Positions 57,837-64,000 of a DNA stretch of 64,000 bases are shown one piece after another. The DNA is from Porphyrobacter sp. AAP82 (GTDB lineage: Bacteria; Pseudomonadota; Alphaproteobacteria; Sphingomonadales; Sphingomonadaceae), in contig NZ_ANFX01000012.1 of assembly GCF_000331285.1 (NCBI RefSeq), forward strand, positions 158,318 through 222,317, given 5' to 3'. The notes beneath the pieces are model-generated. The model saw only the letters and a program-made list of their open reading frames with translations. It did no database searches and was not told where the DNA came from. How positions within the stretch are numbered: the first letter of the stretch is position 1; each line of letters begins with the position of its first letter. The position numbers were made by a program, and so were the translations under genes.

Positions 57837-58343
57837 ATGAGAGCAGCTGACATGGACTATTCCGCCGAGGACGATGCCGCCCCCGTCGACATGCTCGCCA
57901 GCCTGTTCGCGGCGCGCGGCTGGCCGTGCGAGATGGTCTCGGAAGACGAGATGACCGGCGAGGTGCAGGGCTCCTGGGCCAATTACCAGCTGCGCGCGAT
58001 CTGGCGCGCGGAAGACAGCGTGCTCCAGTTCCTGTGTCTCCCCGACATCCGCGTCACCGACGACAAGCGGCCGGCGGCTTACGAATTGCTGTGCCTCGTC
58101 AACGAACAGATGTGGCTCGGCCATTTCGACATCTGGTCGAACGGCGACGTGCTGCTTTACCGTCACGGCGCGCTGCTCGGCGATCACGGGCGGTTGAGCC
58201 TCGATATGGCGCAGGCGCTGGTCGAGAGCGCGATCGACGAATGCGACCGCTTTTACCCCGCCTTCCAGTTCGTGCTGTGGGGCGGCAAGTCCCCGCGCGC
58301 CGCGCTCGATGCGGCGATGGTCGACGCGGCGGGCGAGGCCTGA
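57837..58343 (+). CDS. YbjN domain-containing protein
   Basis: This 168-residue protein is a YbjN/type III secretion chaperone-like fold protein. The core is DMLASLFAARGWPCEMVSEDEMTGEVQGSWANYQLRAIWRAEDSVLQFLCLPDIRV, followed by KRPAAYELLCLVNEQMWLGHFDIWSNGDVLLYRH and DMAQALVESAIDECDRFYPAFQFVLWGGKSP. YbjN proteins are thought to be chaperone- or regulator-like in stress and motility. ATG 57837 is selected with GAAGG upstream; a longer frame covers non-conserved spacer. It starts 15 bp before proC. This ftsZ-SPOR-ybjN-proC order may be shared by relatives. Confidence 0.85.
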   Translation: MRAADMDYSAEDDAAPVDMLASLFAARGWPCEMVSEDEMTGEVQGSWANYQLRAIWRAEDSVLQFLCLPDIRVTDDKRPAAYELLCLVNEQMWLGHFDIWSNGDVLLYRHGALLGDHGRLSLDMAQALVESAIDECDRFYPAFQFVLWGGKSPRAALDAAMVDAAGEA

Positions 58344-58358
58344 GCGCGGGAGGGCGGG

Positions 58359-59150
58359 GTGGACCACCTGCTTATCATCGGCTGCGGCAACATGGGCGGG
58401 GCGATGCTCGCCGGATGGCTCGCGGCAGGCCGGCCCGCAGCGCGGTTCGCGGTGCTCGATCCGGGCCTGGCACACGCTCCCGAAGGCGTTGCGCTGTACC
58501 GCGATGCCGCCGAGGTGCCCGGCACGCATGACGCGGTGCTGCTCGGCTTCAAGCCGCAGCAGCTTGCGGCGCTCGGGCCGGGCTTGCAGGCGCTGACTGC
58601 GGGCCGGACGGCCTGTTCGCTGCTCGCCGGGATCACGCTCGATCAGCTCGCGGAGGCCTTTCCGCAGGCGGCTGCGCACCTGCGCGTGATGCCCAACCTT
58701 GCCGCGCGGATCAACAAATCGCCGGTGATCCTCGCCGCGCGCGGCCTCGATGCAGCCGCGCGCGATTCCGCCTTCGCGCTGTTCGATGCTCTCGGCAGCG
58801 CGGTGTGGCTCGAAGACGAAGCGCAGTTCGATCTCGTCACCGCGCTCGCCGGATCGGGGCCGGGCTTCGTCTACCGCTTCATCGACGCGCTGGCGGGTGC
58901 GGCGATCGACCTCGGACTCGACGAGGCGACCGCTGCCGCCCTCGCGCTCGCCACCGTGGAGGGCGCGAGCGCGCTCGCCGCAGCCTCGGGCGCTGCGCCC
59001 GCCACGCTTGCCGACCGTGTCGCCAGCCCGGGCGGCATGACCCGCGAGGGGCTGAACGTGCTCGATGAAGGCGCGGCGCTGCGCCGGCTGCTCGCCGCGA
59101 CGCTCGCCGCCACGCGCGACAAGGGCGCGGCCCTTTCGCAAGGCAGTTAA
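58359..59150 (+). CDS. proC: Pyrroline-5-carboxylate reductase
   Basis: ProC catalyses the last step of proline synthesis, reducing pyrroline-5-carboxylate with NAD(P)H. The 263-residue product has the Rossmann motif IIGCGNMGGAMLAGWL, HLRVMPNLAARINKSP and the C-terminal ProC signature DLVTALAGSGPGFVYRFIDALAGAAIDLGLDEATAAALA with RVASPGGMTREGL. The start is GTG 58359 with a strong GGGAGGG Shine-Dalgarno. It follows ybjN closely, so the two probably share an mRNA. Confidence 0.94.
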   Translation: MDHLLIIGCGNMGGAMLAGWLAAGRPAARFAVLDPGLAHAPEGVALYRDAAEVPGTHDAVLLGFKPQQLAALGPGLQALTAGRTACSLLAGITLDQLAEAFPQAAAHLRVMPNLAARINKSPVILAARGLDAAARDSAFALFDALGSAVWLEDEAQFDLVTALAGSGPGFVYRFIDALAGAAIDLGLDEATAAALALATVEGASALAAASGAAPATLADRVASPGGMTREGLNVLDEGAALRRLLAATLAATRDKGAALSQGS

Positions 59151-59293
59151 TATTAACATCGGTTCATCTGAACAGATTGCATGCTTTGCACGCCGGTTTC
59201 GCTTGAAATGCGCCGGCGAAGCCACGATATTGCGACACATGGAGAGCGCGCGGATTTTCCCGCGCTCCAGCATGAAAGGCTAAGGGTTTCACA

Positions 59294-60073
59294 ATGGCTG
59301 ACTGGAATGACCCCTCGCGCAATGCGCAGCGCTTCGGCTCCGTGCCGCGCGCCGGAGGCGATGTCTCAGGCCGCGTGAGCTATGACGAGGGTCTGCGCAG
59401 GCACATGCTCTCGATCTACAACTACATGACCTCGGGCGTGCTGCTGACCGCGATCGTCGCGTTGCTGTTCGCCAATTCGCCGCTGTTCGGCTTGGCGTTC
59501 GAGACGGTCGTGACCCCGCAGGGCACCGGCATTGCGCCCAACCTCCTCGGCTTTGCGATCATGCTCTCGCCGCTTGCGATCATGCTGTTCTGGTGGTTCG
59601 GCGCGGCGCGCGCCAGCGCCGGCACGCTGCAAGTCGCCTTCTGGGCCTTTGCGGTGGCGTTCGGGCTGTCGTTCTCGACGCTGTTCACCTCCTACACCGA
59701 CAGCTCGATCGCGACGGCGTTCTTCGCGGCGGCGGCCTCGTTTGCGGGCCTGTCGCTGTGGGGCTACACCACCAAGAAGGACATCAGCGGCTGGGGCAGC
59801 TTCCTGATCATGGGCATGATCGGCCTGATCGTGGCGAGCCTCATCAACGCCTTCTTCCCTTCGGGCGCGATGACCTTCGTCATCAGCGTGGTGGGCGTGC
59901 TGATCTTCGCCGGGCTTACCGCCTATGACACGCAGCGCCTGAAGCAGGAATACTGCTACGTGCGCGGAACCCCGGAAGCCGGGCGTGCGGTGATCTTCGG
60001 GGCGCTGTCGCTCTACCTCGATTTCATCAACCTGTTCATCTACCTGCTGCGCCTGCTCGGCAACCGCGAGTAA
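59294..60073 (+). CDS. Bax inhibitor-1/YccA family protein
   Basis: This 259-residue polytopic membrane protein of the BI-1/YccA (TMBIM) family has about seven helices. It begins with a polar tail ending VSYDEGLRRHMLSIYNYMTSGVLLTAIVALL. VVGVLIFAGLTAYDTQRLKQEY carries the conserved Asp in the last pore helices. Family members act as pH-sensitive ion leak channels or interact with FtsH. It has its own Shine-Dalgarno (AAAGGCTAAGGG) after a 143-bp gap that contains an imperfect G/C hairpin (about 59240-59268) lacking a U-tract. A terminator follows. Confidence 0.93.
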   Translation: MADWNDPSRNAQRFGSVPRAGGDVSGRVSYDEGLRRHMLSIYNYMTSGVLLTAIVALLFANSPLFGLAFETVVTPQGTGIAPNLLGFAIMLSPLAIMLFWWFGAARASAGTLQVAFWAFAVAFGLSFSTLFTSYTDSSIATAFFAAAASFAGLSLWGYTTKKDISGWGSFLIMGMIGLIVASLINAFFPSGAMTFVISVVGVLIFAGLTAYDTQRLKQEYCYVRGTPEAGRAVIFGALSLYLDFINLFIYLLRLLGNRE

Positions 60074-60115
60074 GGTTGCCGGGCTCCGGCCCGCCGCACA
60101 GATGTTGAAATAGCG

Positions 60116-60155
60116 ATGCCCGGGGCCTTTCCTTAGGTCCCGGGCATTTGCTTTG
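60116..60155 (+). terminator. Rho-independent terminator after the BI-1 gene
   Basis: A hairpin with stem ATGCCCGGG (60116-60124) and CCCGGGCAT (60139-60147), extended by GCC/GGT with one G-T pair, is followed by the T-rich TTTGCTTTG. It lies 43 bp after the BI-1 gene stop and ends that transcript. Confidence 0.75.
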
Positions 60156-60265
60156 TTAGCCGGGGCGGCTATCGCTCAGGCTTCAGGCTGGAGCAAGCCG
60201 CGCCGCCGCATCCTTGCGCGCCAAGCGGCTTGCACACACCGCAGCACGAGAGAGAGAGACACCTG

Positions 60266-61201
60266 ATGAGCGCCGCCGCCGCCAACGCGCCCTGTGAACC
60301 GCACCGCGAACCGTCCCGCACCACCACGCGCACCCCCTTCGGCCTTGCGATCACCACGCTCGCGGTTGGCGCGGCGATGCTCGGCGCCTGCGCCACCCCC
60401 GCGCCGCCGCCGCCGCCCCCGCCCCCGCCTCCGCCGCCGCCGCCGCGGGTGGTCGAGGCCGTGCCCTACCGTCCGCTCCCGCCGGGCGGCGCCTATTACG
60501 TGATGACCATGCCTGCCAAGGGGCCAGACGGGCGGCGCATCACGGTCAATTCGAACCTGTCGAACGACCAGCTGGTCTGGAACCTGCGCTCGGCCTGGAA
60601 CGTCGCGGCATTGAATTGCCTTGCGCCCGAATACCAGCCGATCCTCGATGGCTACCGCGCCTTCCTGACGAAGAACGTGCGCAGCCTGAAGGCGGTCAAT
60701 GACCGTATCGAGAAGAGCTACACCAGCCGGTTCAAGGTCCGCCGCGATGCGATCGTCGCGCGCGATGGCTACACCACGCAGGTCTACAACTTCTTCGCCG
60801 AGCCCGCCGCGCGCGCCGGCTTCTGCCGCGCCGCGCTCGATATGGCGAACCGCGCTCTCATCATCCCGCCGACCGACCCGCTCGCCTTCGCGCAAGCCAA
60901 TTTCGAAGGGCTGATGGTGCCCTTCTACGCGTTCTTCGACGAATACGAGGCCTACCAGCGCGCTTCGGCCGAATGGGACGCGAAGTGGGGCACGATGTAC
61001 GGCGCCTCGCAGCCCGGCTGGGTGGCGGTGCAGCAGCACCGCGCCGGCCTTGCGCCCCAGCCCGGCCCGGGCGCCGCGCAGACCGTGATCGACTTCGAAA
61101 CCGGCCTGCCGGTGCCGGTCATCCCGGTCACCGAAGGCGTCACCTCGCAGCCCGTCATCCAGCCGATCGCGCCGGGCAGCGGAGGCGCGGGGGGCAAGTA
61201 G
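60266..61201 (+). CDS. Lipoprotein-like protein with polyproline tract, unknown function
   Basis: This 311-residue protein has a hydrophobic signal region ([18 protein letters not shown]) ending in a lipobox-like LGAC, then 14 consecutive prolines encoded by mixed CCG/CCC/CCT codons. A folded domain follows (about 75-260) with FTWN-like aromatic residues and [36 protein letters not shown]. The C-terminal tail is Pro/Gly-rich. No domain is recognised with confidence. Start ATG 60266 is chosen because GAGAGAG lies ahead; a longer frame has no support. It is probably an envelope protein conserved in Sphingomonadales. Confidence 0.78.
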   Translation: MSAAAANAPCEPHREPSRTTTRTPFGLAITTLAVGAAMLGACATPAPPPPPPPPPPPPPPRVVEAVPYRPLPPGGAYYVMTMPAKGPDGRRITVNSNLSNDQLVWNLRSAWNVAALNCLAPEYQPILDGYRAFLTKNVRSLKAVNDRIEKSYTSRFKVRRDAIVARDGYTTQVYNFFAEPAARAGFCRAALDMANRALIIPPTDPLAFAQANFEGLMVPFYAFFDEYEAYQRASAEWDAKWGTMYGASQPGWVAVQQHRAGLAPQPGPGAAQTVIDFETGLPVPVIPVTEGVTSQPVIQPIAPGSGGAGGK

Positions 61202-61313
61202 GGGCAGAGCCCCGAAACGGGGAAAATCGGCGTTGCAAGCCTTGTCGCTTCTCGCTAATGCGCGCGCTCGCCCGCTGCCGTGACAGGCAAGGGGGCGCCG
61301 CGAAAACTGGAAC

Positions 61314-61387
<74 letters not shown>

Positions 61388-61389
<2 letters not shown>

Positions 61390-61440
61390 GTTAAACGCAA
61401 AAGGCCCTCCCCCACGGGGAGGGCCTTTTGCGTTTAACTG
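61388..61440 (+). terminator. 25-bp perfect hairpin terminator of tRNA-Ala
   Basis: Positions 61388-61412 and 61416-61440 are perfect complements (25 bp) with a three-base loop. The right arm contains CCTTTT and GTTT, and TTTTTT follows at 61446-61451. The first two stem bases are the last two of the tRNA CCA. It is an efficient terminator that can also work from the opposite side. Confidence 0.85.
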
Positions 61441-61462
61441 GCGGGTTTTTTGTTTGCGCCCT

Positions 61463-61497
61463 CAAGCGCCGGACGCAGCGCGTCCGCGCTGCTTGGC
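61463..61497. repeat. G/C-rich imperfect palindrome in the btuB leader region
   Basis: CAAGCGC CGGACGC-AGC-GCGTCCG CGCTGCTTG folds as a long imperfect hairpin (core stem CGGACGC/GCGTCCG). Another GGCGC-TTC-GCGCC hairpin lies near 61537. Both are in the spacer between the tRNA terminator and the riboswitch. The pattern resembles a dispersed REP-like element, but one copy cannot prove it. Confidence 0.45.
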
Positions 61498-61613
61498 TTA
61501 CCTCGCAAAGGCTCGGGCGCGCGTTCGCGCTTGCGGCGCTTCGCGCCGTGGGGGTCCCGACTTTGCTATTCCTTACACCGCTTGCCGTCAGCCTCGCCTG
61601 ACGCTATCCACCT

Positions 61614-61791
61614 CCCCGCGTTTCGGTAACGGGAATGCGGTTCGATTCCGCAGCTGTCCCTGCAACTGTAAGCGGTGAGCGTGGGGTGCGCGCCCTCCTT
61701 GAAAAGGGGGGCAGCCACTGGGGGTCTTTGCGACCATCCGGGAAGGCGAGCATCCCATGCGGCGATCCGTGAGCCAGGAGACCGACCGGGG
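61614..61791 (+). ncRNA. Cobalamin (B12) riboswitch
   Basis: All conserved core blocks of the adenosylcobalamin aptamer occur in order: CGGGAATGCGGTT, ATTCCGCAGCTGTCCCTGCAACTGTAAGCGG, GCCACTGGG, CCGGGAAGGCGAG and the B12 box GAGCCAGGAGACC (61771-61783). P1 can form between CCCCG (61614-61618) and CGGGG (61787-61791). It lies 134 bp before a TonB-dependent receptor gene, the expected target, which should be repressed when cobalamin is abundant. Confidence 0.95.
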
Positions 61792-61882
61792 CGTGTCGCT
61801 CTTTGCCGGGTTCAGGGGTTGGCCAGGCGCGGAAACAGACTTTCGTTGTGAGCGACATCGCTGGGCCGTGGGGGGCGGGCAA

Positions 61883-61920
61883 CCTCCCCTCGTGGCCACC
61901 ATGTTGCTGATGACGGGAGG
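61883..61920 (+). promoter_or_regulatory. Shine-Dalgarno sequestering hairpin of btuB
   Basis: CCTCCC at 61883-61888 is exactly complementary to GGGAGG at 61915-61920, the ribosome binding site five bases before the GTG start. The upstream GGGGGGCGGG (about 61870-61879) could instead pair with CCTCCCC. This pair of alternatives would let the B12 riboswitch control translation initiation. The folding was inferred by eye only. Confidence 0.5.
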
Positions 61921-61925
61921 AATCC

Positions 61926-63902
61926 GTGAAGAATTTTACATATCTGGGAAGCGTCGCTGCGGCGGCGCTGGTTTGGGCTGCGCCTGCGTGGGCGCAGGAT
62001 CAGGCGCGCGAGGAGCAGGTCGAGGACCCGCTGGCCGGTCTGACCATGGCGGAAATCCTCGAGATCGGCGCCGGCCATGCGCCGCGCGGTGACATCATCG
62101 TCAGCGCGAGCCGCTCGGGCAACAGGATTGCGCCGGAACAGTATCCCGGCTCCGCGCTCGTCATTACCCCCTACCAGCTCGACCAGCGCCAGACCCGCGA
62201 CATCGCCGACGTGCTGCGTGATGTCCCCGGCGTGGCGGTCGCGGGCGTCGCTGGCCAGACCCAGATCCGTCTGCGCGGCAGCGAGGCCAACCATGTCCTC
62301 GTGCTGGTCGACGGGATCGAGGTCTCCGATCCGTTTGCTGGCGAGTTCGACATCGGCACCCTGCAGGCCGAACCCGGCGCGCGGGTCGAGGTGCTGCGGG
62401 GTGCGCAATCGGCGCTCTACGGCTCGGACGCGATCGGCGGGGTGGTCGCCTATCAGAGCGCCAGCGGGCGCAGCAGTCCGGGCTTTTCGGCGCGGATCGA
62501 GGGCGGCACGCAAGGCACCGTCAACGGCGCGGCACGCTACGCCGCCAACGGCAAGAACTGGGACGCCGCCCTCTCCGCCGTCATCGTCAGCACCGATGGC
62601 CAGCCCAACGCGCGCGGCGGCACCCGCGACATCGGCCGCGACAGCTATACCCTCGCGGGCAAGGGCAGCGTGGACGTGACGGACACCTTCGCCCTGCGCG
62701 CCGCCGCCCGCTTCATCCGCACCGAAGGCCAGAGCAACGACAGCGATTTCGACACCGCCAGCCCCACCCTCGGCCTCATCATCGACAGCCCCGGCGTGAC
62801 CTTCACCAACGAGGCGATCTATGCGCTGGCGGGCGCCAGGCTCGCCACGCTGGACGGGCGCTGGACCCATGACCTTTCCGCCCAGATCGCCAACGTCGAG
62901 CGCGAGACCGACAGCCCCTTCGGCATCACCTCGGCGAGCGAAGGCGACCGCTTCAAGGCCTCCTACGTCTCGTCCTTGCGGCTCGACGAACACAACCTCA
63001 CCTTCGCCGCCGATTACGAGGTCGAAGGCTTCCGCAATGCCACCCCCGGCGGCTTCGTGTTCGACGCGCGGCGCGAGATCGAGCAGGTCGGGCTGGTCGG
63101 CGAATACCGCTACAGCGGCGAGGCCTTCGACCTTGCCGCCGCGATCCGGCACGACATCAACGATCTGTTCCAGGACGCGACCACCTTTCGCGTGGGCGCG
63201 GGGTACCGGATCACCGGCACCACCCGCATCCGCGCGGCGGGCGGCTCCGGCGTCAAGAACCCCGGCTTCTTCGAGCTCTACGGCTTCGTCGACGGGCGTT
63301 TCATCGGCAACGCTGCCTTGCGTCCCGAGAAGTCGACAGGCCGGGAAGTGGGGCTCGACCAGCAGCTCGGCGACAATGCCAGCGTGGCGGTGACCTATTT
63401 CGATAGCGAGCTGGACGGCGAAATCTTCACCACCTTCCCGCCGCCGAACTTCATCGCCACCCCGGCCAACCGCACCACGGTGAGCAAGCAGCGCGGGGTG
63501 GAAGTGTCACTCAGCGCCCGCATCGGCGAGCAATTCAGCCTCGATGCGGCCTACAGCTACCTCGATGCCGAGGAGAACGGGGTCGAGGAAGTGCGCCGCC
63601 CCAGGCACATCGCCAGCGCCGCGCTGACCTGGGAAGCGCCGGAGGATGCCGCCTCGGCGACGCTGGTGGTGCGCTACAACGGCCAGACCCCCGACGTTGC
63701 CTTCACCGATCCGAGCTTCGTGCCGGTGCGGGTACAGCTTGGCGATTACACGCTGGTCAACCTCAACGCCCGGGTGAAGCTGACCGAAGCGATCAGCGCC
63801 TTCGCCCGCGCCGAGAACCTGCTGGGCGAGGACTACGAGCAGGTGTTCAGCTTCGTCTCGCCGGGGCGCTCGGCGGTGATTGGCGTTGAGGCGAAGTTCT
63901 GA
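61926..63902 (+). CDS. btuB: TonB-dependent cobalamin receptor (BtuB-like)
   Basis: This outer-membrane receptor probably imports cobalamin using TonB energy. The 658-residue protein has a signal peptide (MKNFTYLGSVAAAALVWAAPAWA), a TonB-box-like segment near GDIIVSASRSGNRIAPEQYPGSALVI, and a plug domain with DIADVLRDVPGVAVAGVAGQTQIRLRGSEANHVLVLVDGIEV and VEVLRGAQSALYGSDAIGGVV. The 22-strand barrel ends in the aromatic VIGVEAKF. Start GTG 61926 has GGGAGG upstream. The B12 riboswitch in front identifies the substrate class better than the protein alone. No other cobalamin transport gene is in the window. Confidence 0.93.
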   Translation: MKNFTYLGSVAAAALVWAAPAWAQDQAREEQVEDPLAGLTMAEILEIGAGHAPRGDIIVSASRSGNRIAPEQYPGSALVITPYQLDQRQTRDIADVLRDVPGVAVAGVAGQTQIRLRGSEANHVLVLVDGIEVSDPFAGEFDIGTLQAEPGARVEVLRGAQSALYGSDAIGGVVAYQSASGRSSPGFSARIEGGTQGTVNGAARYAANGKNWDAALSAVIVSTDGQPNARGGTRDIGRDSYTLAGKGSVDVTDTFALRAAARFIRTEGQSNDSDFDTASPTLGLIIDSPGVTFTNEAIYALAGARLATLDGRWTHDLSAQIANVERETDSPFGITSASEGDRFKASYVSSLRLDEHNLTFAADYEVEGFRNATPGGFVFDARREIEQVGLVGEYRYSGEAFDLAAAIRHDINDLFQDATTFRVGAGYRITGTTRIRAAGGSGVKNPGFFELYGFVDGRFIGNAALRPEKSTGREVGLDQQLGDNASVAVTYFDSELDGEIFTTFPPPNFIATPANRTTVSKQRGVEVSLSARIGEQFSLDAAYSYLDAEENGVEEVRRPRHIASAALTWEAPEDAASATLVVRYNGQTPDVAFTDPSFVPVRVQLGDYTLVNLNARVKLTEAISAFARAENLLGEDYEQVFSFVSPGRSAVIGVEAKF

Positions 63903-63903
63903 A

Positions 63904-63932
63904 AACTCCCCTCCCGCTCGCGGGAGGGGCAG
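63904..63932 (+). terminator. Probable terminator/hairpin after btuB
   Basis: Just after the btuB stop, CTCCCCTCCCG and CGGGAGGGG form a strong G/C stem with a CTCG loop (about 63907-63930). No U-tract follows, so it may be a REP-like hairpin rather than a true intrinsic terminator. Confidence 0.5.
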
Positions 63933-63969
63933 GGGGTGGGCCCGTGACGCGCGAGTCTTGCGATTCGCG

Positions 63970-64000
<31 letters not shown>

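Noticed and set aside
59240..59268. A hairpin between proC and the BI-1 gene as a terminator
   Set aside because: The stem has a bulge and no U-tract follows, so it is mentioned only in the BI-1 entry.
55884..59273. An 1129-codon minus-strand open frame across the ftsZ end, TPR-SPOR, ybjN and proC
   Set aside because: It spans several well-supported opposite-strand genes and their spacers, which indicates a GC-driven open frame rather than a gene.
60398..60446. CRISPR or tandem-repeat array in the CCG-rich stretch
   Set aside because: It is a coding polyproline run with no spacers or repeat units of CRISPR size; no CRISPR array was seen anywhere.

Overview
The window is a high-GC, gene-dense stretch of chromosome from an alphaproteobacterium, most likely order Sphingomonadales and probably family Erythrobacteraceae (Erythrobacter/Porphyrobacter type). 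This rests on protein character and gene order: argS-SPOR-nagZ-scpA-scpB-tatABC in one run, tamA-tamB, glnB-glnA, and a full dcw cluster in the alphaproteobacterial order that ends ftsQ-ftsA-ftsZ without lpxC. No species was assigned, because that needs a database search.

Region 1 (1-6624, +) is one co-directional run: arginyl-tRNA synthetase, a membrane-anchored SPOR protein, the muropeptide hexosaminidase NagZ, the condensin partners ScpA/ScpB, and the twin-arginine translocase TatA/TatB/TatC. Region 2 (6625-17303) holds an exported amidohydrolase (-), threonine ammonia-lyase, the Asp/Glu leucyltransferase Bpt, and the outer-membrane assembly pair TamA/TamB. Region 3 (17325-22752) is more accessory: a GH24 lysozyme, a small XRE regulator plus membrane protein behind a striking triple operator, and a 1.1-kresidue autotransporter serine protease. 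Region 4 (22753-27612, mostly -) is nitrogen and amino-acid metabolism: glnB-glnA behind an NtrC/sigma54-like control region, argC, a stand-alone SH3-like protein and an M17 aminopeptidase.

Region 5 (27613-36561) is mixed housekeeping: a lipoprotein gene whose first codons contain a parS site, map, ccmA-ccmB, phhB, an SDR, an AlkA-type glycosylase, a structured inverted-repeat element, a [2Fe-2S] ferredoxin, a DUF1905-like protein, cysK and two envelope proteins. Region 6 (36562-56196, +) is the complete dcw cluster: mraZ-rsmH-ftsL-ftsI-murE-murF-mraY-murD-ftsW-murG-murC-murB-ddl-ftsQ-ftsA-ftsZ. Most of its genes overlap by 4 bp, so they are probably translationally coupled. It covers the cytoplasmic Mur pathway from MurC to MurF, both lipid steps (MraY, MurG), the septal synthase FtsW/FtsI and the Z-ring (FtsZ/FtsA/FtsQ/FtsL). 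Phased G-rich repeats precede mraZ, and a perfect DnaA box precedes ftsZ.

Region 7 (56262-64000) continues with a TPR-SPOR protein, a YbjN-like protein, proC, a Bax-inhibitor-1 protein, a polyproline lipoprotein-like protein, tRNA-Ala(CGC), and a cobalamin riboswitch controlling a BtuB-type TonB-dependent receptor. The window ends in a run of 31 C, which looks like an assembly artefact. No CRISPR array, rRNA operon, transposase or integrase was seen. The most interesting signals are regulatory or structural: parS, the triple operator, the DnaA box at ftsZ, the mraZ repeats, and the nested inverted-repeat element.
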